NCBI GenBank assembly: GCA_009841115.1
Contig: VXML01000067.1
Span: 101,761-139,350 of the forward strand
From: Gemmatimonadota bacterium
GTDB lineage: Bacteria; Latescibacterota; UBA2968; UBA8231
Reading direction: 5' to 3'
DNA: 37,590 bases
Part shown: positions 8,511-16,141 of the stretch, piece after piece
Position numbering within the stretch: position 1 is the stretch's first letter
Layout of the letters: each line of letters starts with the position of its first letter
Translations under genes and position numbers: made by a program
Notes under the pieces: model-generated
The model's database searches: none
The model's input: only the letters and a program-made list of their open reading frames with translations
What the model was told of the DNA's origin: nothing

Positions 8511-9386
8511 TTAGGCGGGCTGCGCGGCTTTCACCGCTCCGAAGGTCGAGTGGCGCAGTACGGTCTGGGTAGCGTAGATGGAGCCGCCGACCTTGGCACC
8601 GGGCATCGGCATACTCACGGGCACATCGGCGACGCGGATGTGGCGGCTCGGCTCGCCGCGCACAAAGGTCCGGCAATAGCCCTCCCAATCGGGCGCTGGC
8701 ACCAAGGGCCAGGAGTCGCCAGCGCAATACTGCAAGAGTAGGAGACGACGCGGATTCGGCGAGGTGTTGGGCAGGGAGGCGTGCAGGGCGCGGACGTGGT
8801 GGATGGAGATGCCGCCGGCTGCTAGCTCGACCTTTTCGGCTGCGGAGTCGTCGAAATCCGTCGCGGTTACGGCACCGGCGAAGTGGCCGTCGAGGTGGTG
8901 ATTGTAGATCGGTCCTTTGTGCGACTCGGGGATGACGAGCAAGCAGCCGTTGGTCTCGCTCATATCGTCGATGCACACGCCCACGGCGAGCAGGTCGTCG
9001 TTGGTGTGCGGATAAAAAGCCCAGTCCTGATGCCACTCTACCGGGCTGCCGAACTCGCCGGATTTCATGTTGAGCTTGTCGCCGTTGGTGCGGATGCGCG
9101 GGCCGATTAACTGGCCGACGATGTCCAGAATCCGCTCGTGGTGCAGCGTGCTGCGGTAGATTTCGTGCTGGGCGACCGGGCTTTTGAGCCGCCGCAGCTT
9201 GGGACTGTCGGGCGCGTGCCCCGGCTCCAAATCGAATACGGTATCGCTTTCGGTCGCGGCCCGCGACTGATCGACGAACTCGTCGGTGGTCTGCCGCAGC
9301 GCCTCTACTTCTCCGGGGGTCAGCACCCCTTCGACGCCGAGGTAGCCCTTTTCGTGGTAGCTGGCGATTTGTTCTTGAGTCAGCAT
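8511..9386 (-). CDS. Phytanoyl-CoA dioxygenase (PhyH) family protein
   Basis: This is a 291-residue non-haem Fe(II)/2-oxoglutarate-dependent oxygenase of the PhyH family. The facial triad is intact: H119-x-D121 in VEWHQDWAFY and a distal His at about 202 in RALHASLPN. A 2-oxoglutarate-binding Arg lies at about 213 in NPRRLLLL. Such enzymes hydroxylate small metabolites, lipids or natural-product intermediates; the substrate is unknown. A GGAG site 8 nt upstream supports the ATG at 9386. It lies 13 nt downstream of a second, divergent PhyH paralogue and just ahead of the LysR gene, so the three probably form one unit. Confidence 0.9.
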   Translation of the reverse strand: MLTQEQIASYHEKGYLGVEGVLTPGEVEALRQTTDEFVDQSRAATESDTVFDLEPGHAPDSPKLRRLKSPVAQHEIYRSTLHHERILDIVGQLIGPRIRTNGDKLNMKSGEFGSPVEWHQDWAFYPHTNDDLLAVGVCIDDMSETNGCLLVIPESHKGPIYNHHLDGHFAGAVTATDFDDSAAEKVELAAGGISIHHVRALHASLPNTSPNPRRLLLLQYCAGDSWPLVPAPDWEGYCRTFVRGEPSRHIRVADVPVSMPMPGAKVGGSIYATQTVLRHSTFGAVKAAQPA

Positions 9387-9399
9387 GGCTTTTTCTCCG

Positions 9400-10143
9400 T
9401 CATTTTAGCCTGAGTATTTCGCGTTGTTGCTCGGGCAATGCCTCGTAGATTTCATTGCTGAAGCGCAGGTGCTGGCCGCCCCAGTCGGGCATGTATCCTG
9501 TGCTGTAGCAATAATATAGGGTCCGGCGGGGGCGACCGGAAGTATTGACTAGCGAGCCGTGGGTCAACGCCTCGGTAAAGATGATGGCGTCCCCGGCGGC
9601 GGCTGGCACTGCTTGTAGCGCCGGATTTTCATCTGGGTGGGGACCCCAAGGTCTAGGGAAGTTGCTTTTATGAGCACCGGGGATCACTGCGAAACAGCCG
9701 TCTTGTTCGGCGCAGTCGAGCAGGGGAAAGACCGCCTTGGTCAGGGTCGAGACCATCTGCCCGTTGCGGCAGTGATACTGACACTTGGGGATGATGGGCG
9801 TGCCGTGCATGTGCAGGCCAGTGTAGCCGCCGCCCCAGCGATAGATGGTATAGGTGTGGTTGAGTCGGTACGGCCCTCCGGTGACTGTGGCGACGACGTC
9901 TAGGACGGCGGGAATATCGATCAACGCACGGAAGACTTCGTCTCCTTCGAGAATGTTTGAAATATAAAGGTTCTGTTGCGTGCGCTGGTCGCCCAAACAC
10001 AGGGGCGGTGGGTAATCAGATTCGTCCATGGTCTCGAAGCGGTCCAGAACTTGGTTGCAGGCGGCGACTACCGCTGGGGGCACGACGCCCTTGAGTGCGA
10101 TGTAGCCCTGCAGGTCGAAGAGATACTGCTGTTGAGCGTCCAT
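9400..10143 (-). CDS. PhyH-like dioxygenase with atypical H-x-H motif
   Basis: The 247-residue protein has the cupin-type core of the PhyH family but differs strongly from its neighbour. Where the first two iron ligands (HxD/E) are expected it reads GLHMHG, with H111 and H113. The distal His is at about 195 (ALTHGSLVN) and the 2-oxoglutarate Arg lies in the following GRPRRTLYY segment. If H113 replaces the acidic ligand, iron chemistry may differ, or another acid may be used. The start at 10143 (MDAQQQYLFD) is chosen over an in-frame start at 10179 because AAGGGA lies at suitable spacing and family similarity starts there. It is the first gene of the minus-strand PhyH-LysR-serS-folD run. Confidence 0.85.
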   Translation of the reverse strand: MDAQQQYLFDLQGYIALKGVVPPAVVAACNQVLDRFETMDESDYPPPLCLGDQRTQQNLYISNILEGDEVFRALIDIPAVLDVVATVTGGPYRLNHTYTIYRWGGGYTGLHMHGTPIIPKCQYHCRNGQMVSTLTKAVFPLLDCAEQDGCFAVIPGAHKSNFPRPWGPHPDENPALQAVPAAAGDAIIFTEALTHGSLVNTSGRPRRTLYYCYSTGYMPDWGGQHLRFSNEIYEALPEQQREILRLK

Positions 10144-10551
10144 GATATATTTCCCTTTGCTGGTATTGCTGCCTATCATCCCTTTATTTCAATGTGCGCT
10201 GGCGGTTGGTACGCCAAGCAAGAAATTGCTCCTTGCCGGACGATGGGGCAAGCAGCCGACCGGCCGCGCCCAAATGAAGGGCCTGCACTTGTGACTGACG
10301 CGAATTACGACAATTCCTGGTGGCCGCTGATATACGACCAGTGGAACGAGCGGGGCGACAGGCAGCAGACGCATGAGCGCGAGTTCCAATAAAAGAGACC
10401 GGGACGACGTACTGGGTCGTTGATCGCTGAGCGGACCGAAGCGATAAATGTCTCTGAAACGGCTGCTGGTGCGCCGCCAAGGCTGCTTGCCTCCCTGCCC
10501 GCAATTGCAGAAATTATGTCCGCGTATTTCAAGGAGAATTGAGGGTCTATT
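10144..10551. other. 408-bp divergent intergenic region
   Basis: This spacer separates the minus-strand PhyH operon from the plus-strand Mrp operon and should hold promoters for both. On the plus strand, TTGATC at 10420-10425 and GATAAA at 10443-10448, spaced by 17 bp, make a weak sigma-70 candidate about 100 nt upstream of mrpE. Several overlapping open frames exist on the minus strand (within 10184-10625), but none has family hallmarks, and each extends into flanking genes or lacks a ribosome-binding site. I see no terminator, tRNA or mobile-element ends. Confidence 0.4.
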
Positions 10552-11040
10552 TTGCCAAACGCGCCGCACAGAACGCTCAGTCTTTTCGTCCTGCTGTTTT
10601 TGATCTGGCTACTTTTGTCGGGCATTTACACGGGTCTGCTCTTGGGCTTGGGCGTGCTCTCGTGCCTTGTGGTCGTCGCCGTCTGCCGCCGCATGAAGAT
10701 CGTCGATCCCGAAGGGCATCCCATCCATCTGATCCCCGGCCTGCTGCGCTATGCGCCTTGGTTCCTCTGGGCAGTAATCAAATCCAATATCGATGTCGCG
10801 CGACGGATCTTGCATCCTCGGTTGCCGATGGCACCCCGCGTAATCCGAGTCGAGGCAAGCCAAAAGACCCACTTGGGACAAGTTATTTACGCCAACTCCA
10901 TCACCCTGACGCCCGGTACGGTCGCCGTTGAGACCGACGAAGGTGTTATAGATGTCCACGCCTTAACCCGCGAAACTGCCGAGGACGTGCGCTCTGGGGA
11001 CATGGACGGTCGCGTAACCGACATGGAGGGGGAGAGCTAG
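10552..11040 (+). CDS. mrpE: Mrp/Mnh antiporter subunit E
   Basis: This 162-residue membrane protein is the small E subunit of Mrp-type Na+(K+)/H+ antiporters. Two hydrophobic segments occupy about residues 9-46, followed by a cytoplasmic domain. Typical MrpE sequence is seen in AVIKSNIDVARRIL, then NSITLTPGTVAVE and VHALTRE. The start is TTG at 10552, chosen because GAGGG sits 6 nt upstream and no ATG fits the N-terminal helix. It opens a nine-gene operon; its TAG overlaps the GTG start of mrpF by one base. Having E first rather than A or B is the gene order of the rearranged Mrp clusters. Confidence 0.93.
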   Translation: MPNAPHRTLSLFVLLFLIWLLLSGIYTGLLLGLGVLSCLVVVAVCRRMKIVDPEGHPIHLIPGLLRYAPWFLWAVIKSNIDVARRILHPRLPMAPRVIRVEASQKTHLGQVIYANSITLTPGTVAVETDEGVIDVHALTRETAEDVRSGDMDGRVTDMEGES

Positions 11041-11306
11041 TGTTCGTCGCTGCGATGGTAGGGGTGTTAGCCACTATGCTGCTGGCCTTGGTCCGCGCCC
11101 TGAAGGGACCCACCGTGTACGACCGCGTGCTCGCCGTCAATATGTTTGGCACCAAGACTGTGTTGCTGTTGTCGGTCATTGGCTTTTTGACCGGCCGGCC
11201 CGATTTTCTCGACTTGGGGTTGGTCTATGCGCTAATCAACTTCATCGGCACCATCGCCATCCTCAAGTACGTCTCGACCGTTGGCGAGGAGGAGGCCCAA
11301 GCCTGA
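11040..11306 (+). CDS. mrpF: Mrp/Mnh antiporter subunit F
   Basis: The 88-residue protein has three predicted transmembrane helices and the MrpF core (LVRALKGPTVYDRVLAVN, then LLSVIGF and FLDLGLVYALINFIGT). It is a structural subunit of the membrane antiporter complex. The start is GTG at 11040, overlapping the mrpE stop (TAGTG); its own TGA overlaps the ATG of mrpG. This gives tight translational coupling and equal expression of the small subunits. Length is normal for the family. Confidence 0.93.
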   Translation: MFVAAMVGVLATMLLALVRALKGPTVYDRVLAVNMFGTKTVLLLSVIGFLTGRPDFLDLGLVYALINFIGTIAILKYVSTVGEEEAQA

Positions 11307-11620
11307 TGGAAGCTCTGCTCTACTACGCTAGCTGGGTCTGTCTGCTGTTGGGGGCTGGCTTTTGCTTCGTCGGCGGTTTGGGTCTCCTGCGCTTGCCCGA
11401 CTTCTACAGCCGCATGCACGGCGGCGGCATTACTGATACGTTGGGTGCTGGTTTGGTGCTCTTGGGGCTTATGTTCCAGAGCGGTTTGTCATTGGCGACC
11501 GTCAAGCTGGTGATGATCGGGCTGTTCTTGCTGCTGGCCAGCCCGGTCGCCACCCACGCCATCGCTCGCGCGGCGCGGCACAGTGGGCTTGAGCCTCAAG
11601 GCACTGGGGAAGAACAGTGA
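11306..11620 (+). CDS. mrpG: Mrp/Mnh antiporter subunit G
   Basis: The 104-residue, three-helix protein has the MrpG signature LLRLPDFYSRMHGGGITDTL and the following GAGLVLLGL helix. It is a structural subunit packed with MrpE and MrpF in the membrane complex. ATG at 11306 overlaps the mrpF stop (TGATG); its own stop overlaps the next GTG start by 4 nt (GTGA). The C-terminal ~20 residues are polar and probably cytoplasmic. Length is normal. Confidence 0.93.
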   Translation: MEALLYYASWVCLLLGAGFCFVGGLGLLRLPDFYSRMHGGGITDTLGAGLVLLGLMFQSGLSLATVKLVMIGLFLLLASPVATHAIARAARHSGLEPQGTGEEQ

Positions 11621-12594
11621 CTGCGATAATAATTGACATCGACATCGCACTGATGACGTTCCTCGCCATTATCGCCGTGGCCATTATCCAAGTGCGGGAC
11701 CTTTTTGCTGCGGTAGTGCTCACCGGCATCTTCAGCTTGCTCTCGGCGTGTATCTTTACCTCGCTCGACGCAGTGGATGTGGCTTTTACCGAGGCGGCGG
11801 TAGGTGCTGGCTTGGCGACGGTTCTCTTCTTGGCTGCGCTCACCTTGACCGGGCCTAGAGAAAAGACCCAACCCCAACACTCTTGGAGTGGCCTTTGCGT
11901 CTGCCTCCTGACTGGCGGGGCGCTGATCTATGGCACGCTGGATATGCCGCACTTGGGCGACCCCAACGCTCCGATCCACCAGCACGTGGCTCCTCGCTAT
12001 ATTGCCGAGTCCCCCGAAGAAATTGGCATTCCCAACATGGTCACCTCCGTGCTGGCCAGCTACCGAGGCTACGACACCTTGGGCGAGGTGACGGTGATCT
12101 TTACCGCTGGGTTGGCCGTGCTTTTGCTCTTGCACGGCAGCCGTCCTGCGCAGGAAGCCGACGACAGCGAGTCCATGCAGCACGCGATGATCCTCCGCGT
12201 CATGTCCAAGCTCTTCATCCCGCTGATTCTGCTCTTTGGGCTCTACGTGCAGTTCCACGGCGATTTTGGTCCGGGTGGCGGTTTTCAGGCGGGTGTGATC
12301 TTTGCCGCGGCCTTTATTCTGTACGCCCTGATCTACGGGGTCGAGGAGATGCGCCGAGTGGCCCCTGCTGGCCGCGTCCAAGTCTTTTTCGCCCTGGGGC
12401 TCCTGCTCTACATTGGCACGGGCTTGGCCTGCCTGTTGGCTGGGGGCAATTTCCTCGAATACAAGGTGCTGGCCAGCGATTCCACGCACGGCGAGCACTA
12501 CGGCATTTTGCTGATTGAGCTAGGGGTTGGTATTACCGTGGCCGCAGTAGTAATCAGCATCTTCTGCCACTTTGCCAGCCGGGAGCGGCCATGA
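11617..12594 (+). CDS. Fused MrpA C-terminal region + MrpB subunit
   Basis: The 325-residue protein joins three membrane modules. Residues 10-80 match the DUF4040/MbhD segment (QVRDLFAAVVLTGIFSLL; AFTEAAVGAG). About residues 85-170 match the MbhE-like segment, ending in the DTLGEVTVIF motif. Residues 190-320 are MrpB/MnhB (FHGDFGPGGGFQAGV). In canonical Mrp systems the first two modules form the C-terminus of the large MrpA subunit; here they are detached from the NuoL-like part and joined to B. The start is GTG at 11617, inside the mrpG stop. The protein should sit centrally in the antiporter, with one of the three D-type subunits standing in for the missing NuoL-like half of MrpA. Confidence 0.9.
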   Translation: MTAIIIDIDIALMTFLAIIAVAIIQVRDLFAAVVLTGIFSLLSACIFTSLDAVDVAFTEAAVGAGLATVLFLAALTLTGPREKTQPQHSWSGLCVCLLTGGALIYGTLDMPHLGDPNAPIHQHVAPRYIAESPEEIGIPNMVTSVLASYRGYDTLGEVTVIFTAGLAVLLLLHGSRPAQEADDSESMQHAMILRVMSKLFIPLILLFGLYVQFHGDFGPGGGFQAGVIFAAAFILYALIYGVEEMRRVAPAGRVQVFFALGLLLYIGTGLACLLAGGNFLEYKVLASDSTHGEHYGILLIELGVGITVAAVVISIFCHFASRERP

Positions 12595-12947
12595 GCTCGT
12601 TCTTCGGTCTGTACAACTACTGGATCGTCATTTTCCTGATGATGGCTGGCTTCTACAACGTCATTGCCCGCGGCAATCTGATCAGGAAGCTGGTCGGCCT
12701 CAATATCTTCCAAACCTCGGTTTTTTTACTCTACATTAGCATGGGCAAAGTCGAGGGGGGGACTGCGCCCATTCTCGCCGAAGGCGCGACGGCGTACTCC
12801 AATCCATTGCCCCATGTCCTCATCCTCACCGCCATTGTCGTCGGCATCGCCACTACCGCTGTAGGATTGGCATTGGTGGTGCGCATCCGTGCGGCTTACG
12901 GGACTATCGAAGAAGACGAGATCCAACGCCGGGAAGAGGGGTCGTGA
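12591..12947 (+). CDS. mrpC: Mrp/Mnh antiporter subunit C (NuoK-like)
   Basis: The 118-residue, three-helix protein is homologous to NuoK and carries the MrpC features GFYNVIARGNLIRKLVGLNI and LPHVLILTAIVVGIATTAVG. It belongs to the membrane ion pathway next to the D-type subunits. ATG at 12591 overlaps the preceding stop (ATGA). The polar C-terminus (IEEDEIQRREEG) is cytoplasmic, and GGAAGAGG near its end serves as ribosome-binding site for the next gene, whose GTG start overlaps its stop. Confidence 0.93.
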   Translation: MSSFFGLYNYWIVIFLMMAGFYNVIARGNLIRKLVGLNIFQTSVFLLYISMGKVEGGTAPILAEGATAYSNPLPHVLILTAIVVGIATTAVGLALVVRIRAAYGTIEEDEIQRREEGS

Positions 12948-14425
12948 TCGCCGCCCATCTACCCGCCCTGCAGATTGTTTTGCCGCTGGTCGCTGCGCCG
13001 CTCTGCCTATTGCTGCGTCCGCGGTACTTGCTATGGCCGTTCGTCGTAGCCGTCGGCTGGGGCACGCTGGCACTGGCCGCGCTGCTGTTGCAGCAAATCC
13101 TCTCCGATGGCCCGATCTCATACGCCTTGGGCGGCTGGAGCGCACCTTGGGGCATCGAGTTCCGGGTAGATGTCCTCAATGCGTATTTGATTCTCTTAGT
13201 GGCGCTGATCGGTGCCGTGGTCCTGAGCTACGCACCGACGAGTGCTGCGCGCGAAGTCGAAGCAGAGCGCCGCCCGTATTTCTGCGCGATTTTTCTGCTT
13301 TGTCTAGCTGGTTTGCTGGGCATTGCCATTACCGGCGACGCTTTTAACGTCTTCGTGTTTATGGAGATCTCGTCGCTTTCGGCGTATGGGCTGATTAGTC
13401 TTGGCCGGGATCGCCGCGCCCTTATGGCGACGTATAACTACCTGATCTTGGGGACGATTGGCGCGACCTTTATCCTGATCGGCATCGGCCTGATGTACGC
13501 CATGACCGGCACGCTCAACATGGCCGATCTCGCCATGCGCATCAAAGCTGTTTCCCAAACCCGCACCATTCACGTGGCCTTTGCCTTTATAAGCGTTGGC
13601 TTCACGCTCAAGATGGCGCTTTTTCCGCTGCACATCTGGTTGCCCAATGCCTACACCTATGCGCCTTCGGCCGTTACCGCCTTTATCGCGGCGACTTCGA
13701 CTAAGATCGCGGCGTACGCCTTCTTGCGCTTCGTCTTCACGATTTTTGGCGCGGACTTTGCCTTTGGGACTATGCACCTCGATGTCCTGCTGTTGCCGCT
13801 GGTGCTCTTGGGCATCTTCATCGCCTCGGCCGTGGCGATTTACCAGACCGATCTCAAGCGGCTTTTGGCCTATTCGAGCGTGGCGCAGATCGGCTATGTG
13901 ATGCTCGGCGTTAGCTTGGGCTCGGCCACTGGACTGACGGCCGGCATCGTCCACCTGTTCAATCACGCGCTGATGAAGGCGGCGCTCTTCTTGGTCGCTG
14001 GCTGCATCTTCCTTCGCATCAATTCCCTGCAATTGGATGATCTCAGTGGGTTGGGTAAGCGTCTGCCGCTAACGTCGTGCGCCTTTGTCCTCGCCGGCTT
14101 GGGGCTAGTTGGCGTGCCGTTTACCGTGGGCTTTATCAGCAAGTGGTACTTGATCTTGGGCGCGCTGGAGCGCGGTTGGTGGCCGGTGGCCGCACTGGTG
14201 GTGGTCAGCTCGCTGCTGGCGCTGGTCTATATCTGGCGCTTCGTCGAAATCGCTTATTTCCGCCCGGTTCCCGAAGATGCCGAGGCTGTGGCTGAAGCCC
14301 CCCTCTCGATGCAGATCCCCGCATGGCTGCTCATCGCGCTTACCATTGGCTTCGGGATGCAGACTTCGTTGACGGCTGGGGTTGCTCGCAAGGCGGCGCA
14401 TTGGCTCTTGGGAGCTGCGCCATGA
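12944..14425 (+). CDS. mrpD: Mrp/Mnh antiporter subunit D (first of three)
   Basis: The 493-residue polytopic protein belongs to the proton-translocating NuoL/M/N family. The conserved Glu of TM5 is in NVFVFMEISSLSAYGL, and the TM7 Lys is in FTLKMALFPLHIWLPNAYTY. A second Lys follows in the ATSTKIAAYAF helix. It forms one ion-translocating channel of the antiporter. The GTG start at 12944 overlaps the mrpC stop and is served by GGAAGAGG. The downstream ATG overlaps its own stop. This copy is the best match to true MrpD of the three paralogues. Confidence 0.92.
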   Translation: MIAAHLPALQIVLPLVAAPLCLLLRPRYLLWPFVVAVGWGTLALAALLLQQILSDGPISYALGGWSAPWGIEFRVDVLNAYLILLVALIGAVVLSYAPTSAAREVEAERRPYFCAIFLLCLAGLLGIAITGDAFNVFVFMEISSLSAYGLISLGRDRRALMATYNYLILGTIGATFILIGIGLMYAMTGTLNMADLAMRIKAVSQTRTIHVAFAFISVGFTLKMALFPLHIWLPNAYTYAPSAVTAFIAATSTKIAAYAFLRFVFTIFGADFAFGTMHLDVLLLPLVLLGIFIASAVAIYQTDLKRLLAYSSVAQIGYVMLGVSLGSATGLTAGIVHLFNHALMKAALFLVAGCIFLRINSLQLDDLSGLGKRLPLTSCAFVLAGLGLVGVPFTVGFISKWYLILGALERGWWPVAALVVVSSLLALVYIWRFVEIAYFRPVPEDAEAVAEAPLSMQIPAWLLIALTIGFGMQTSLTAGVARKAAHWLLGAAP

Positions 14426-15876
14426 GTGCTTCCATCGCTATTGCCGTGGCTGTGCTCCTGCCTTTGGGCGTTGCGCCGTTGATCGCCCTTTTGGGCCGCC
14501 GTCCCAATTTGCGCGAGACTGCGACCTTGCTCGCCGCTTTAGGTACGTTTGCTGCGGTCTGCACCTTGGTGCCCAAAGTCGCCGCAGGGGAGCGGCCGTC
14601 GGTTCATCTGGTGGAGATTTTTCCAGGTCTGCCCTTAGTCTTTGAGGTCGAACCGCTTGGTGCGCTCTTTGCGCTGATCGCCGCTGGGTTGTGGATGGCG
14701 ACCTCGGTGTACTCCATCGGCTACATGCGGGGGCATCACGAGGAAAACCAGACTCGCTTCTTCGCCTTTTTCGCCTTGGCGATCGCCGGTGCCTTGGGCG
14801 CGGCATTTGCCGGTAACATGCTGACGCTGTTTTTCTGTTATGAGGCGCTGACGCTGTCGACCTATCCGCTGGTCACTCACCACCGCAGTGCGGAGGCCAA
14901 AGCGGGGGGACGCGTCTATATGGGAGTACTGCTTGCAACCTCGATTGGTTTCCTGCTTACAGGCGTGGTCGCCACCTATTACATCGCTGGGACTCTTGAC
15001 TTCGTTTCTGGTGGCATCCTCGCTGGCAAGGCTCCGACGTGGATCCTCGGCGTCCTGCTTTTTCTCTATGCCTTCGGCACCGGCAAAGCCGCGCTGATGC
15101 CTTTTCACCGCTGGCTCCCCGCCGCTATGGTGGCTCCGGCTCCAGTTAGCGCACTACTGCACGCAGTCGCCGTGGTCAAGGCGGGCGTTTTTACCATCCT
15201 CAAGGTGGTTGTCTATATCTTCGGCATCGACCTGCTCGCCGACACGGGTTTGGGCACTTATTTGGCCTACGCGGCCTGCGCCACGATTCTCATTGGCTCG
15301 CTGGTAGCCATGACCAAGGACAACCTCAAGGCCCGCTTGGCGTATTCCACCGTCAGTCAGCTCTCCTACATCGTGCTTGGCGCGGCCCTAGCCAATAGTT
15401 GGGGCATCCTCGGCGGCAGCCTGCACATCGCCATGCACGCCTTCGGCAAGATCACTCTCTTCTTCTGCGCCGGGGCCATCGCGGTCGCCCTGCACAAGAC
15501 CGAGATCAGCGAGATGAAGGGCATCGGTCGGCAAATGCCGTGGACGATGGGGGCCTTTCTCGTCGGCTCGCTGAGCATCATCGGCTTGCCGCCGCTGGGA
15601 GGCGCTTGGAGCAAGTGGTATCTCATTCTCGCTGGGTTGGACGCCGAGCAGTACGTGGCCATTGGCGTACTCTTGGTAAGCTCGCTGCTCAACATTGCCT
15701 ATCTGTTGCCCGTGGCCGTCAACGCTTTCTTCTACGCTGCACCTGATGAAGAAAGCGGCCTACAGGAAGCTCCACTGGCCTGCGTCCTGCCGCTGATTTG
15801 CACGGCGCTGGGCGGGCTGGTGCTCTTCCTCTATCCCGACCCACTCCTCGACCTCTGCCGCCAGATCGGAGGATAA
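14422..15876 (+). CDS. Second MrpD/NuoN-like antiporter subunit
   Basis: The 484-residue polytopic membrane protein is a paralogue of the preceding subunit. It keeps the TM5 Glu (LFFCYEALTLSTYPLV) and channel Lys residues (GTGKAALMPFHRWLPAAM and AVAVVKAGVF). It starts with ATG at 14422 inside the preceding stop (ATGA); a longer in-frame extension from 14323 lies within mrpD and is not needed. GGAGG near its end provides the ribosome-binding site for the following small gene. It may supply the NuoL-like half of MrpA, which is otherwise missing, or add another translocation channel. Confidence 0.9.
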   Translation: MSASIAIAVAVLLPLGVAPLIALLGRRPNLRETATLLAALGTFAAVCTLVPKVAAGERPSVHLVEIFPGLPLVFEVEPLGALFALIAAGLWMATSVYSIGYMRGHHEENQTRFFAFFALAIAGALGAAFAGNMLTLFFCYEALTLSTYPLVTHHRSAEAKAGGRVYMGVLLATSIGFLLTGVVATYYIAGTLDFVSGGILAGKAPTWILGVLLFLYAFGTGKAALMPFHRWLPAAMVAPAPVSALLHAVAVVKAGVFTILKVVVYIFGIDLLADTGLGTYLAYAACATILIGSLVAMTKDNLKARLAYSTVSQLSYIVLGAALANSWGILGGSLHIAMHAFGKITLFFCAGAIAVALHKTEISEMKGIGRQMPWTMGAFLVGSLSIIGLPPLGGAWSKWYLILAGLDAEQYVAIGVLLVSSLLNIAYLLPVAVNAFFYAAPDEESGLQEAPLACVLPLICTALGGLVLFLYPDPLLDLCRQIGG

Positions 15877-15880
15877 GGCT

Positions 15881-16141
15881 ATGAACTCAGAAAAAAAACA
15901 TCTATTCGACCAGCCGCGGAACGTCCACCGCTTGATACGGGTCTTTTTCGCCCTCTGCGTCTTGCTCTTGGGTGCGGACCTGCTCTTCCATCGGCACTTG
16001 AACTTTGCCGAGGGCGTCTTCCCGGTCGAGGGATGGTTTGGCTTTTACGCGATATATGGTTTTGTCGCCTGCGTGCTGTTGGTTTTGACGGCCACGCAAA
16101 TGCGCAAGGTGCTGATGCGCCGCGAGGATTACTATGATTAG
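15881..16141 (+). CDS. Small two-helix membrane protein in Mrp operon
   Basis: The 86-residue protein has two predicted transmembrane helices (VFFALCVLLLGADLLF and FYAIYGFVACVLLVL) flanked by a polar N-terminus and a charged C-terminus ending RREDYYD. It is not one of the canonical MrpA-G subunits. I recall proteins of this shape (FGFYAIYGF and MRREDYYD motifs) beside multi-D Mrp clusters, but cannot name a family with certainty. GGAGG lies about 9 nt upstream of the ATG at 15881. Its last 8 nt overlap the start of the third D-type gene, so synthesis is coupled. An accessory or assembly subunit is the likely role. Confidence 0.85.
   Translation: MNSEKKHLFDQPRNVHRLIRVFFALCVLLLGADLLFHRHLNFAEGVFPVEGWFGFYAIYGFVACVLLVLTATQMRKVLMRREDYYD

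Noticed and set aside
8062..9036. 324-codon minus-strand frame spanning the LysR and PhyH genes
   Set aside because: Arg/Pro-rich composition typical of a wrong frame in GC-rich DNA; it crosses two well-supported genes.
10184..10625. Overlapping minus-strand frames in the 408-bp spacer
   Set aside because: Three frames cover the same DNA, none has a Shine-Dalgarno or family features, and two overlap mrpE.
11596..12498. 300-codon minus-strand frame under the Mrp operon
   Set aside because: Antisense to the A-tail/B fusion gene; no recognisable domain, His/Gln/Arg-rich shadow.
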